From the NCBI RefSeq assembly GCF_008974285.1, contig NZ_BKZV01000002.1, forward strand, positions 1 through 64,000: 64,000 bases of DNA. Direction: 5' to 3'. The stretch is from Thermogemmatispora aurantia. GTDB taxonomy: Bacteria > Chloroflexota > Ktedonobacteria > Ktedonobacterales > Ktedonobacteraceae. Under the pieces are notes generated by a model. It was given only the letters and a program-made list of their open reading frames with translations. It ran no database searches and was not told the DNA's origin. Positions within the stretch are counted from its first letter, which is position 1; every line of letters starts with the position of its first letter. A program made the translations under genes and the position numbers. Positions 16,380-25,042 of the stretch are shown here, in pieces.

Positions 16380-17258
16380 ATGACAGCGTTTGAGCCAGAG
16401 CCTCACCCCCAGCCCCAGGCCAGCGCTTACCCCATCGACGCAGGCCAGGCCGAAGAGCTGGCCCGCCTCTTGCAACAGGACCGCCTCATCACCGAAGCGA
16501 TGGGCGGCCTCTTCCCCGAAGGCCAGACCCTCCCCGAAGGCGGGCGCCTGCTTGATCTGGCCTGTGGACCCGGCGGCTGGGCCTGCTCAGTCGCCTTTCA
16601 GTACCCTCACATCGAAGTCATCGGCGTCGACATCAACCCCAGCACCGTCGAATACGCCAGCACCCAGGCCCAGGCCCGTGGCCTCCCGAACATCTCCTTT
16701 GAGATCATGGATATCACCCAGCCCCTGGCCTTTCCAGACGCCTTCTTCGACCTCATCAACGGACGCTCGCTCTTCAGCTTCATGCGGCCCCAGGACTGGC
16801 GGCACCTGCTAGCCGAATGTCGTCGTCTCCTCAAACCCGGTGGCATCATCCGCCTCACCGAAACCGAATTCGGCCTGACCAGCAGTCCGGCCACCGAGCG
16901 CTATTTCGCCCTGATCGCCGCCGCCCTCAAACGGGCCGGTCAGAGCTTCTCGCCCGACGGGCGCCACGTCGGCATCACCCCCGTCCTGCCGCGTCTGCTG
17001 CGCCAGGCCGGTTTCCAGGACGTCCACCTGCGCGCCGGCGCCGTCGAGTGGTCCAGTGAGGCCCCCATGCACTACGCCTTTTTTAAAGATCTCTTCGTCC
17101 TCTTCCAACTGATCCAGCCCTTCCTGCTCAAGACCGGCGTCATCAGTCGCGAGGAGCTGGAGCCGCTCTATCAGCAGGCCATCGCCGAGGCCCAGGCTGA
17201 TGACTTCTGCGCCATCTGGACCTGGCTCACCGTCTGGGGACATAAAGCGGACAGTTAG
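16380..17258 (+). CDS. Class I SAM-dependent methyltransferase, tandem copy 3
   Basis: 292 aa. Motif I LDLACGPGGW, VIGVDIN, FDLING and LLKPGGIIRLTE are intact. The C-terminal two thirds are nearly identical to copy 2 at protein level, implying recent duplication or gene conversion between copies 2 and 3. GAAAGGAG precedes the ATG. The gap to copy 2 is 47 bp. Differences cluster in the extreme N-terminus and around residues 95-120 (ISFEIMDITQ versus VQFQVMNVME), possibly affecting acceptor choice. Confidence 0.88.
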   Translation: MTAFEPEPHPQPQASAYPIDAGQAEELARLLQQDRLITEAMGGLFPEGQTLPEGGRLLDLACGPGGWACSVAFQYPHIEVIGVDINPSTVEYASTQAQARGLPNISFEIMDITQPLAFPDAFFDLINGRSLFSFMRPQDWRHLLAECRRLLKPGGIIRLTETEFGLTSSPATERYFALIAAALKRAGQSFSPDGRHVGITPVLPRLLRQAGFQDVHLRAGAVEWSSEAPMHYAFFKDLFVLFQLIQPFLLKTGVISREELEPLYQQAIAEAQADDFCAIWTWLTVWGHKADS

Positions 17259-17310
17259 CCCAGTACTGCAGATCTACAGCTCAGTTGGAGAGAAGAAAGG
17301 AGAACCAGCT

Positions 17311-18207
17311 ATGACTCATTCCGAGCCGGAGCCTCAAGCCCAGTCCTCCCAGTTTCCACAGGGCAGCACCTACCCCCTTGACTCCGAGCAAGTCGAGGAA
17401 TTGGCTCGCCTCGTCCAACAAGATCGCCTGGTCACCGAGGCGATGGGCGGTCTCTTCCCCGAAGGCCAGACCCTTCCCGAGGGCGGGCATCTGCTTGACC
17501 TGGCCTGCGGCCCCGGCGGTTGGACCTGCGAAGTCGCCTTCCAGCATCCTTCTGCCGAAGTCATCGGCGTCGACATCAGCCCCAGCATCGTCGAATACGC
17601 CAACACCTCTGCCCGCTCTCGCGGCCTCCCCAACGTCCAGTTCCTGGTCATGGACATCCGACAACCGCTGGCCTTCCCCGACGCCTCCTTCGATCTCATC
17701 AATGGGCGCTTCCTCTCCAGCTTCATGCCGCCCGACGCCTGGCCCCGCCTGCTGGCCGAATGCCGCCGCCTCCTCAAGCCCGGCGGCGTCCTCCGCCTCA
17801 CCGAAACCGAATGCGGCCTGACAACGAGCGCCGCGGCAGAGCGCTGCTTTGCCCTGGCCGCAGCCGCCTTCAAACGAGCCGGCCTGAGCTTCTCGCCCGA
17901 CGGGCGCCACATCGGCATCACCCCCGTCCTGCCCCGCCTGCTGCGCCAGGCCGGTTTCCAGGACGTCCGCCTGCGGGCCAGTGCTGCCGAGTGGTCCAGC
18001 GACGCCCCCATGCACTACGTCTTCTTCAAAGACATGCTCGTGGCTTTCCAACTAGGCAAACCCTTCGCCATCAGAACAGGAGTCGCCAGTGCCGAGGAAG
18101 TAGACCAGCTCTATCAGCAGGCCATCGCCGAGATGCAAGCCGACGATTTCTGCGCCGTCTGGACCTGGCTCACCGTCTGGGGGCAGAAGCCTAACGCTAG
18201 CGCTTAA
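17311..18207 (+). CDS. Class I SAM-dependent methyltransferase, tandem copy 4
   Basis: 298 aa from the ATG at 17311, which follows GAAAGGAG by 9 nt; the longer open frame from 17200 would overlap copy 3 and is not preferred. SAM motifs are intact (LDLACGPGGW, VIGVDIS). The residues after the pocket differ from the siblings (ECGLTTSAAAERCFALAAAAFKRAGLS; LGKPFAIRTGVASAEEV), so this copy may have drifted in specificity. The last 68 bp through the stop and beyond (18148-18215) are identical to the end of copy 5. Confidence 0.88.
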   Translation: MTHSEPEPQAQSSQFPQGSTYPLDSEQVEELARLVQQDRLVTEAMGGLFPEGQTLPEGGHLLDLACGPGGWTCEVAFQHPSAEVIGVDISPSIVEYANTSARSRGLPNVQFLVMDIRQPLAFPDASFDLINGRFLSSFMPPDAWPRLLAECRRLLKPGGVLRLTETECGLTTSAAAERCFALAAAAFKRAGLSFSPDGRHIGITPVLPRLLRQAGFQDVRLRASAAEWSSDAPMHYVFFKDMLVAFQLGKPFAIRTGVASAEEVDQLYQQAIAEMQADDFCAVWTWLTVWGQKPNASA

Positions 18208-18215
18208 GCATGCTG
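18148..18215 (+). repeat. 68-bp exact direct repeat, first copy (end of methyltransferase 4)
   Basis: Identical to 19126-19193. It covers the last about 20 codons, the TAA stop and a few bases of 3' flank. Conserved non-coding bases after the stop show duplication or conversion rather than protein-level selection. Confidence 0.85.
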
Positions 18216-18306
18216 GCAGCTTGTCCGGTAGCCAGCCACGGCTGTCCCGAGTCCCCCTGGTAGCGAAGACGTCCCATCACATCAGTCTAGAAAGGAGCAC
18301 CAGCGC

Positions 18307-19185
18307 ATGACCCACTCTGAAGCAGAGCCTCAGCCCCAGGCCAGCACCTACCCCGTTGATCCCGAGCAAGTCGAGGAGTTGGCTCGTCTCGTGCAGCAAG
18401 ACCGCCTGCTCACCGAGGCGATGGGCGGCCTCTTCCCCGAAGGCCAGACCCTTCCCGAGGGCGGGCGCCTGCTCGATCTGGCCTGCGGCCCCGGCGGTTG
18501 GACCTGCGAAGTCGCCTTCCAGTTCCCTCACGTCGAAGTCATCGGCGTCGACATCAACCCCAGCATTGTCGAGTACGCTACCACCTCTGCTCGCTCCCGC
18601 GGCCTCTCCAACGTCCAGTTCCTGGTCATGGACGTCCGCCAACCGCTGGCCTTCCCCGACGCCTCCTTCGACCTGATCAACGCGCGACTGCTCTTCAGCT
18701 TCATGTCGCCCGACGCCTGGCCCCGCCTGCTGGCCGAGTGCCGCCGCCTCCTCAAGCCCGGGGGCGTCATCCGCCTCACTGAAAGCGAGTGGGGATTAAC
18801 CACCAGCCCGGCCGTTGAGCGCTATTTCTCCCTGATGGCCGCCGCTCTCAAACGGGCCGGTCAGAGCTTCTCGCCCGACGGGCGCCACATCGGCATCACC
18901 CCCGTCTTGCCGCGCCTGCTGCGCCGCGCCGGCTTCAGCGACGTACGCCTGCGCGGCAACGCCGTCGACTGGTCCAGCGATGCCCCACTGCACTATGCTT
19001 CCTTCAAAGATATGTTTGTCGGCTTCGAACTGATCAAGCCGTTCCTCCTCAAGACCGGCGTCATCAGCCGCGAGGAGCTTGACCAGCTCTATCAGCAAGC
19101 CATCGCCGAGGCCCAGGCCGACGACTTCTGCGCCGTCTGGACCTGGCTCACCGTCTGGGGGCAGAAGCCTAACGCTAGCGCTTAA
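18307..19185 (+). CDS. Class I SAM-dependent methyltransferase, tandem copy 5
   Basis: 292 aa. N-terminal YPVDPEQVEELARLVQQDRLLTEAMGGL, motif I LDLACGPGGW, VIGVDIN, LLKPGGVIRLTESEWGLTTSPA. GAAAGGAG precedes the ATG. It is the last member of the tandem array and converges on the 19387 oxidoreductase gene. Its 3' end repeats that of copy 4 exactly. Confidence 0.88.
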   Translation: MTHSEAEPQPQASTYPVDPEQVEELARLVQQDRLLTEAMGGLFPEGQTLPEGGRLLDLACGPGGWTCEVAFQFPHVEVIGVDINPSIVEYATTSARSRGLSNVQFLVMDVRQPLAFPDASFDLINARLLFSFMSPDAWPRLLAECRRLLKPGGVIRLTESEWGLTTSPAVERYFSLMAAALKRAGQSFSPDGRHIGITPVLPRLLRRAGFSDVRLRGNAVDWSSDAPLHYASFKDMFVGFELIKPFLLKTGVISREELDQLYQQAIAEAQADDFCAVWTWLTVWGQKPNASA

Positions 19186-19193
19186 GCATGCTG
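19126..19193 (+). repeat. 68-bp exact direct repeat, second copy (end of methyltransferase 5)
   Basis: Identical to 18148-18215, 978 bp away, the period of one methyltransferase gene plus spacer. Confidence 0.85.
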
Positions 19194-19386
19194 CCAGCGC
19201 TGTTCACAACTAGCCGGGCCAGAGCGCGGGTCAGGGCCCAGCCAGACCCAGCCCCAGCCAGGAACAGCACCGCGAACAGAAGGGGAAGGAGTCCCCAGCA
19301 GGCATACCATGAATGAGCCGCGGCGGCCTCCTTCTCCCCTGCCTTCCCCCTGACCTTGAACCAGCCCTCCTGCACCAGCTTCCTGC

Positions 19387-20271
19387 CTAGAACTCAGCCA
19401 CTGCCGGAATAATCTCCTTCGCAAAGACTTCCAGCGGCCTCAACTCGTACAGATCCGGCAGATTGACAATGGCATGAGTGAACCCCATCGCAGCCAGATC
19501 CTTCAAACGCGCGCGCACGCTCGCCGCCGTATCGCCGCCCGAAAGATGGACGGTCGACAGAGACGTCTTCTCGACCGTAGCATAGTCGCGGCCCACGCTC
19601 TCGCAATGCCCCTTAAGCGCATCGAGAGTCTGCTGCATCCTCTCCCGACCGAAGCGCTCACTAATATTACAGGCATCGGCATACTGAGCCACCAGACGCA
19701 TCGTCTTCTTGGGACCCGAACCGCCGACCATCACGCGCGGATGCGGCTGAGAAAGCGGGCGAGGATTATTTGTAACGGCGGGCGCCACAACATGCTTCCC
19801 CTCAAAGGCGGTCTGATCGCTCGCCCACAGCGCCTTCGCCAGCTTCAGCGTCTCCTCCAGCAACTCAAAACGCTCCGCCAGCGCGGGGAAGGGCACACCA
19901 AAGCCGCGGGCCTCCTGCTCGTACCAGGCCGCCCCGATGCCGAAATAGGCCCGTCCACCAGAGAGAATATCAAGCGTATTAACCGTCTTGAGCAAAATCG
20001 AGGGATAGCGATAAATTACCCCCGTGACCAACACCCCAAGATAGGCCCGCTCGGTCAGCCCGGCTAAATAACCGAGCGTGGTATAGCACTCCATCATGGG
20101 ATCGGTATACGTTTCACCGAACAAACCCTGAATCTGGTAGAAATGATCCATGACCCAGAAGCTATAGAAACCCGCCTCCTCCGCCCTCGTCACCACCTCC
20201 TTCAACAGAGGTCGGATCGCAGCCGTCCCACCAGGACACTTGAACGAAGGAATCTGCAGTCCAACGTACAT
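19387..20271 (-). CDS. LLM-class (luciferase-like) F420/flavin-dependent oxidoreductase
   Basis: 294 aa from the ATG at 20271, which has GAGGAGG 8 nt upstream; the frame is open 11 codons further but without an RBS. Luciferase-like TIM-barrel features: MYVGLQIPSF start, EEAGFYSFWVMDHF, LGVLVTGVIYRYPSILLKTVNTLDILSGGRAYFGIGAAWYEQE, PRVMVGGSGPKKTMRLVAQYADACNI. This pattern is typical of F420-dependent members. The substrate is unknown. It stands alone, convergent with the methyltransferase array. Confidence 0.87.
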   Translation of the reverse strand: MYVGLQIPSFKCPGGTAAIRPLLKEVVTRAEEAGFYSFWVMDHFYQIQGLFGETYTDPMMECYTTLGYLAGLTERAYLGVLVTGVIYRYPSILLKTVNTLDILSGGRAYFGIGAAWYEQEARGFGVPFPALAERFELLEETLKLAKALWASDQTAFEGKHVVAPAVTNNPRPLSQPHPRVMVGGSGPKKTMRLVAQYADACNISERFGRERMQQTLDALKGHCESVGRDYATVEKTSLSTVHLSGGDTAASVRARLKDLAAMGFTHAIVNLPDLYELRPLEVFAKEIIPAVAEF

Positions 20272-20660
20272 AAAAAACCTCCTCAGAGCTACTCTCTTTA
20301 GCAAGAGAACAGTCCACGATGCAGCGCAGGCAGCCTCGCCTCACCGGCCAAGAAAGCCACCACTGTACTCAAGCAAGCCATCCTGGCCGCCGCCGGCCTC
20401 TCACTATACACCCGTCCAGGCCACAGGTGCCAGGCCAATCGTGGCCATTTGTTGGCGGATTCTCCAGCGTTTCCCGCAACGTCAGCAGAGGAGCTCCCGG
20501 CGACAAAGCCCTATCCTCCAGCCAGAGCGAGCATGCACCCGGGCATAGCCATCCAGCCAGAAAGAACCCAGGAGAGGGGAGCAGGCCAAGAGCTGCCACC
20601 GCCACTGCTCTCGCCTGCTCCCTTCCTCTCCTCGGATCTTCGGAAGACAGGGCGGCCAGA
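20272..20660. other. 389-bp gap upstream of the LLM oxidoreductase
   Basis: Between the LLM gene and the end of the sugar permease, both on the minus strand. It contains the LLM ribosome-binding site near 20280 and an AT-richer stretch at about 20270-20310. I see no gene and no clear terminator or promoter. Confidence 0.4.
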
Positions 20661-21581
20661 CTAGCCCTTGACCGAGCCGGCCAGAATGCCACGGATAAAG
20701 TAGCGCTGCAGCGCGAAGAAGATCACCAGTGGCAGCGCCATCGACAGGAAAGCCGCCGCCGTTAGCACCTGGTCGTTCTCGCCATAGGAGCCAACCAGGC
20801 TGGCTATGGTCAGGGTCATCGGCGCATTCTGCGGATTGCCTCCCAGGAAAATCAAGGCCACCAACAGGTCGTTCCAGACCCACAGGAATTGAAAGATCAC
20901 CAGCGAGGCCAGCGCCGGCAGCGAGAGCGGTAAGACAATGGTCCAGAAGAGGCGGAAATTCGAGGCTCCGTCGACATAGGCCGCCTCCAACAGATCCCGC
21001 GGCAAAGCAGCGAAGAAATTGCGCAGCAAGAAAATGGCAAAAGGCAGCCCAAAGGCCGTATGAGCCAGCCAGACCGCTGCATATTGCCCCGTCAGCCCAA
21101 TATTGGTAAAGATCTGTAACAGCGGCACCAGAGCAATCTGCAGAGGAATAATCTGCAAACTGATGATCAAGAAAAAGATGGTATTGCGCGCCGGAAAACG
21201 CATCCAGGCGAAAGCGAAGGCGGCCAAGGAGCCAATCAGCGCCGGCAGGATAGTACTCGGCACCGCGATAATCACGCTGTTGATAAAGGCGCGGCCCAGG
21301 CCCTGGGCTGTGATCACCTGGACATAGTTCTGCAGTGTAAATTGCCACGGCGGCAGAAGCGCCGTCCACCAGCCCGTCGTCGAGATCAAGCTGGGAGGGC
21401 GGAACGAGCTAATCAGCAAGCCCAGAGTTGGCAGCGACCAAACGACAGCGATCAGCAGGGCGATTACCGTAATGACCTGCTCGCTCAGGCGGCGCAGCCA
21501 GCCCCGGCGCCTGGACAGCGGGCGACGCCGGGCTGTCGCCAGAGCTGGGATCAACGGCTGCTGTACCTGCTCTCCGATCAC
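20661..21581 (-). CDS. Carbohydrate ABC transporter permease, MalG type
   Basis: 306 aa integral membrane protein with about six hydrophobic segments and the EAA loop (EAAYVDGASNFRLFWTIVLPLSLPAL), which docks on the ATPase. The ending (FFALQRYFIRGILAGSVKG) is the classical MalG-family C-terminus. The start overlaps the stop of the MalF-type gene by 4 nt, so the two are translationally coupled. Together with the binding protein at 22922-24328 it forms a CUT1-type sugar importer. No ATPase gene is adjacent, so a shared MsmK/MalK-like ATPase elsewhere is likely. Confidence 0.93.
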   Translation of the reverse strand: MIGEQVQQPLIPALATARRRPLSRRRGWLRRLSEQVITVIALLIAVVWSLPTLGLLISSFRPPSLISTTGWWTALLPPWQFTLQNYVQVITAQGLGRAFINSVIIAVPSTILPALIGSLAAFAFAWMRFPARNTIFFLIISLQIIPLQIALVPLLQIFTNIGLTGQYAAVWLAHTAFGLPFAIFLLRNFFAALPRDLLEAAYVDGASNFRLFWTIVLPLSLPALASLVIFQFLWVWNDLLVALIFLGGNPQNAPMTLTIASLVGSYGENDQVLTAAAFLSMALPLVIFFALQRYFIRGILAGSVKG

Positions 21582-22501
21582 GCCTGGCCTCCTTCCTCCA
21601 GCCGGATACGGCGAATATTGAGGTACATCACTGGCAGAATTGCCAGCGTCAGCAAAACCGCCAGGGCACTGGCCAGCCCATAGTCGCCAAAGGTAAAGAG
21701 CTGGCGATAGAACTCGACCGCCACCACATCGGTGTTGTAATTGCCACCCGTCATCACGTAGACAATATCGAACGTCTTTAAAATGTTGATGATCATGGTG
21801 GTCGTCACCACGCCGATGGTTGGACTAATCATCGGTACAATCACCCGCCAGAAGAGGACCCAGCGATTGGCCCCATCGATAAGCGCCGCCTCGATGATCT
21901 CATCAGGCAGCCCCTTGAGCGCCGCCGAAAAGACCACCACGCAGAAGCCGGTCCACATCCACACATAGACAGCGATCAAGGCAAAGGTGTTGACGCTGGT
22001 ATTGACCAGCCACGGCTGCGGGGGCAGCTTGAAGAGCACCAGAATGGCGTTCAGCAGGCCAATTTGCGTCTGATCGGGGGGACGATAGAGGTAGACCAGG
22101 CGCCAGATGATACTGGCGCTCACCATCGAGATGGCCATCGGAATAAAGAGCGCCGATTTGACCAGCCCCTCGACCTTGACCCGATCCACCAGGACCGCAA
22201 TGACCAGGCCCAGCCCCACCGTCAGGAGGGTGCCAAAAAGCAACCAGAGCAGGTTGTTCTTGAGCACACTCAACATATCGGGATCGGTAAAGATAGCCTG
22301 ATAGTTTTTGAGGCCAACGAAGCGGGTCGAATCGGCGTTCTCGAAGCTGAGCTGTACGGTGTTGATGAAGGGGTAGATGAAAAAAAGTAGCAACAGCAAG
22401 ACTGCCGGGGCAATCCAGGCCCACGCCTCCAGCGGCAGTCGCAGCCGGCGCCGGCGCGGGCGCATTGTCAGCGGAACAGCTTTCTCAATGGAGAGATCCA
22501 T
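21578..22501 (-). CDS. Carbohydrate ABC transporter permease, MalF type
   Basis: 307 aa. Hydrophobic segments begin at WAWIAPAVLLLLLFFIYPFINTVQLSF. The EAA loop is EIIEAALIDGANRWVLFWRVIVPMISPTIGV. It forms the heterodimeric channel with the MalG-type permease. Transcribed after the binding-protein gene, with a 420-bp gap holding a stem-loop. Confidence 0.93.
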   Translation of the reverse strand: MDLSIEKAVPLTMRPRRRRLRLPLEAWAWIAPAVLLLLLFFIYPFINTVQLSFENADSTRFVGLKNYQAIFTDPDMLSVLKNNLLWLLFGTLLTVGLGLVIAVLVDRVKVEGLVKSALFIPMAISMVSASIIWRLVYLYRPPDQTQIGLLNAILVLFKLPPQPWLVNTSVNTFALIAVYVWMWTGFCVVVFSAALKGLPDEIIEAALIDGANRWVLFWRVIVPMISPTIGVVTTTMIINILKTFDIVYVMTGGNYNTDVVAVEFYRQLFTFGDYGLASALAVLLTLAILPVMYLNIRRIRLEEGGQA

Positions 22502-22921
22502 AGCAGTCGCTCACTCCCTTCGTCCCATGCTGCTAACAAAACCAGACGACAAGAGAACCAACCCAGCACAGTCACTCAACCCAGGCAGGTGGGGCGTGGG
22601 CCCGGCTTCCCCGCGCAATCAGCCCTCTTGCTCCCTCTCAGAGAAGGTGACGCCCGAGCGGGTCGGAGCGAGTCAGCGCGAGCAAAGCCGCCAGGCAAGA
22701 CGAACGAGGCAGTCAGCAACGGCGAGAGGGACCGATCCCCTGCAGTGGCGGCATAGGGAGCGATCCCTCTCCTTCTCTGCTGCCTCGACTTCAGCGCCGC
22801 ACGCTTTCCTTCCAGCGGCCTCTGCCTGCCCTACCTGAAGACGAGGGCCAGTCAACCAGCCACGTCCGGCATTCTTCACCTGGCCCCCCACACCACACCC
22901 CACCCTCCTCCCCTTACTCGA
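22502..22921. other. 420-bp gap inside the CUT1 sugar importer locus
   Basis: Contains the stem-loop at 22724-22771. Otherwise GC-rich with no gene and no evident promoter for the permease pair. Confidence 0.45.
22724..22771 (-). other. Stem-loop between binding-protein and permease genes
   Basis: Arms 22724-22739 and 22756-22771 pair over 16 bp with two mismatches (GAGAGGGA pairs fully at the base), loop 16 nt. It lies just downstream of the abundant binding-protein message in transcription order. Hairpins here often stabilise the upstream mRNA and lower permease expression; no T-run follows. Confidence 0.55.
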
Positions 22922-24328
22922 TCAGGAGGGATAGAGGCGCGTTGCAGCATCCTCTAGCGAGCGAAGGATGCTATCGAGCTGCGAGGGATTCTGAATATAG
23001 GCTAGCAGCCCCTTCCAATACTCCTGTTCCATCGACGAGGGCAGCAGGTCATCCTGGCCCACGCTGAAGTACTTCGCGTTGAGCAGCAGCTCAGCGGTGC
23101 GACGCGAGACCGGATCAGGGTAGACACTGAGTGGCACCTGATTGTTCACAGAGACAGCACCACCCTGCTTCGGCCAGATGCTCTGGCCCTCGGGCGAGGC
23201 CAGAAACTCCATATACTGGCGCGTCCCGTCGTTGTCGCGGAAAGCAGACAAGATATTGACAATTCCGGTCACTGCGTTCGCATACTGCGGAGTAATTGTC
23301 GGGAACGGGAAAAAGTCGAAGTCAACGCCCGGCTGGATGCCGGGGAACTGCGTCTTGAGGAAGCTCGCCGTGAAGTCGCCAAGAAAGTACATATAGGCCT
23401 TCGGCGGATTTTCAAAGGGCAGATAGGCGGCATCCTGGAAATTGGTAGCCAGCACTGATTGCGGCGCCCCACTGATATAGTGCTTGCCATTGACGATCTC
23501 GCCAAAGAGCTGGAACGCTTGCTTGACACTCGGATGAGTCCAGGGGATCTTATGATTGACCCACTGCTGCGATAGCTCGGGACCGTTGAGGCTCAGATAG
23601 ATCTGGTCTACCCAGTCCGCCGCCGGCCAGCCAGTGGAGGAGCCACCTTCAACCCCTAACGACCAGGGATACTTGCCGCTGCTGGCGATCTTGTTCGAGA
23701 GGGCGATCATTTCATCCCAGGTCTTAGGCGGCGTGTAGCCATTGGCCTTGAATTGCTTGGGACTGTACCAGACCGTGCTCTTGGTGTTGACACGTGGAAT
23801 GACTGCGTAGAGGTGCCCATTGTACGAGGCCGTATCGATCCAGATGCGCGCGTATTGCTGCTCTATCTGGCTCATGTTGAAAAATCTGTCAAGCTGGAGC
23901 AGCTTGCCCTGAGCGGCGTACTGCTGGAACTCGGGCACGCTCGACATACCAGCTACATCGGGGGGATTGTTGCCACGCACGCGCGTGCTGAGCACGGCCC
24001 GCAGATCGCTGGTCGGCTCCACATTGACCTTGATGCCCGTCTTTTGGGTGAAGGCCGTGTTGATGGCATTGAAGGCCGCCAGCTCTGCGCCACTGAGCTG
24101 GGTGAGCACATCGATCGAGCTGACCTTGGGCACACTGCCACTGCTCGTGTTCAAAGTGCCCGTGTTCGTGCCGCCACAGGCCGCCAGAAGCGCCGTCGCC
24201 GCGCTCAGGCTCAGCCCCGCTGCTGTCGCCCGCTGCAGAAACTGGCGCCGATTGATGTTGCTGGTGGTCAGGTACTCCTCGACGAGCTGGTCTAACTCCT
24301 TTCGTGCACGCCGATCATAGATGTTCAT
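22922..24328 (-). CDS. Extracellular sugar-binding lipoprotein of an ABC importer (family 1)
   Basis: 468 aa. The N-terminus has a Tat-type signal (NRRQFLQRATAAGLSLSAATALLAACGG) ending in a lipobox Cys, so the protein is exported folded and lipid-anchored. The body fits family 1 solute-binding proteins: LTQLSGAELAAFNAINTAFTQKTGIKVNV, PPKTWDEMIALSNKIASSG, and a C-terminal FLASPEGQSIWPKQGGAVSVN. I chose the ATG at 24328, 10 nt after GAGGAGG; a GTG one codon earlier is also possible. Substrate: probably an oligosaccharide. A -10-like TATACT lies at 24356-24361. Confidence 0.92.
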   Translation of the reverse strand: MNIYDRRARKELDQLVEEYLTTSNINRRQFLQRATAAGLSLSAATALLAACGGTNTGTLNTSSGSVPKVSSIDVLTQLSGAELAAFNAINTAFTQKTGIKVNVEPTSDLRAVLSTRVRGNNPPDVAGMSSVPEFQQYAAQGKLLQLDRFFNMSQIEQQYARIWIDTASYNGHLYAVIPRVNTKSTVWYSPKQFKANGYTPPKTWDEMIALSNKIASSGKYPWSLGVEGGSSTGWPAADWVDQIYLSLNGPELSQQWVNHKIPWTHPSVKQAFQLFGEIVNGKHYISGAPQSVLATNFQDAAYLPFENPPKAYMYFLGDFTASFLKTQFPGIQPGVDFDFFPFPTITPQYANAVTGIVNILSAFRDNDGTRQYMEFLASPEGQSIWPKQGGAVSVNNQVPLSVYPDPVSRRTAELLLNAKYFSVGQDDLLPSSMEQEYWKGLLAYIQNPSQLDSILRSLEDAATRLYPS

Positions 24329-24331
24329 CAC

Positions 24332-25042
24332 TCACCGACCTCCTCGTGCTGCAGGAGTATAGCGCAACCACAGAGAAGCTCCGCCGCTACTCTGTCGGCG
24401 TCGGCTGTCTGACAGGTCCCTGCACCCACCCGCTAGCTGGTCTTCCATCGACCCCGCCGTTTCTCCTCGCTCGCCAGTCTGTCCACAAAGGGTACACTCT
24501 CCAACGAATGGCGGGCAAGAAGAGATCAACTGACTCGACCACCCCGAACCATAGCCGCAAAGCTCCCCCCTCGCCGTCCTACAGCCGTGCAAAGATCAGT
24601 TCTCGTGCAGCAACTGGCCGGAGGTGAAGGAACAGCAGGGGAGGTACAGCCTGCAGATAGGGTTCCGTTTCAGGGCGCTGTCTTTCCTGACAGTCAGACA
24701 GACAAGACACTGATGACCAGCTGCGAAGGGCGCTTACTTCTCCTTGGCCACATCTCGTGAAACAGGAGCGTGGCCCTGTCTTCCCCTCCCACTGATAGCT
24801 TTAAAACCAGGATATGCCCTGCTTCTCCCCTTGTTTTCCTCTCTTCACGAGAATGAGGATACCATACCCGGCTCCAGTTGTCCAGAGGATTTGCCCGTCA
24901 CATCTACTGAGCCAGTCTCAGACAACTTATACTTTTTTAAGACGATGCATCTTCTTCGAGAGATCAGCGTATCTGTCGATCGTTCTCTATCTGCTTGCCG
25001 TCCAGATCAGCCGCAAGATCAGCCAGCCCCTGGCGCCCGATT
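24332..25042. other. 711-bp intergenic region
   Basis: Upstream of the CUT1 binding-protein gene and downstream of the second importer's ATPase gene. It holds a probable -10 (TATACT, 24356-24361, minus) without a clear -35, and a short inverted repeat near 24681-24700. An AT-rich stretch at about 24915-24960 may end the upstream transcript. No convincing gene. Confidence 0.4.

Noticed and set aside
14446..19185. Methyltransferase array as DNA methylases of a restriction-modification or BREX-like system
   Set aside because: No DPPY/NPPY, PC motif or target-recognition domain; sequences fit small-molecule class I enzymes.
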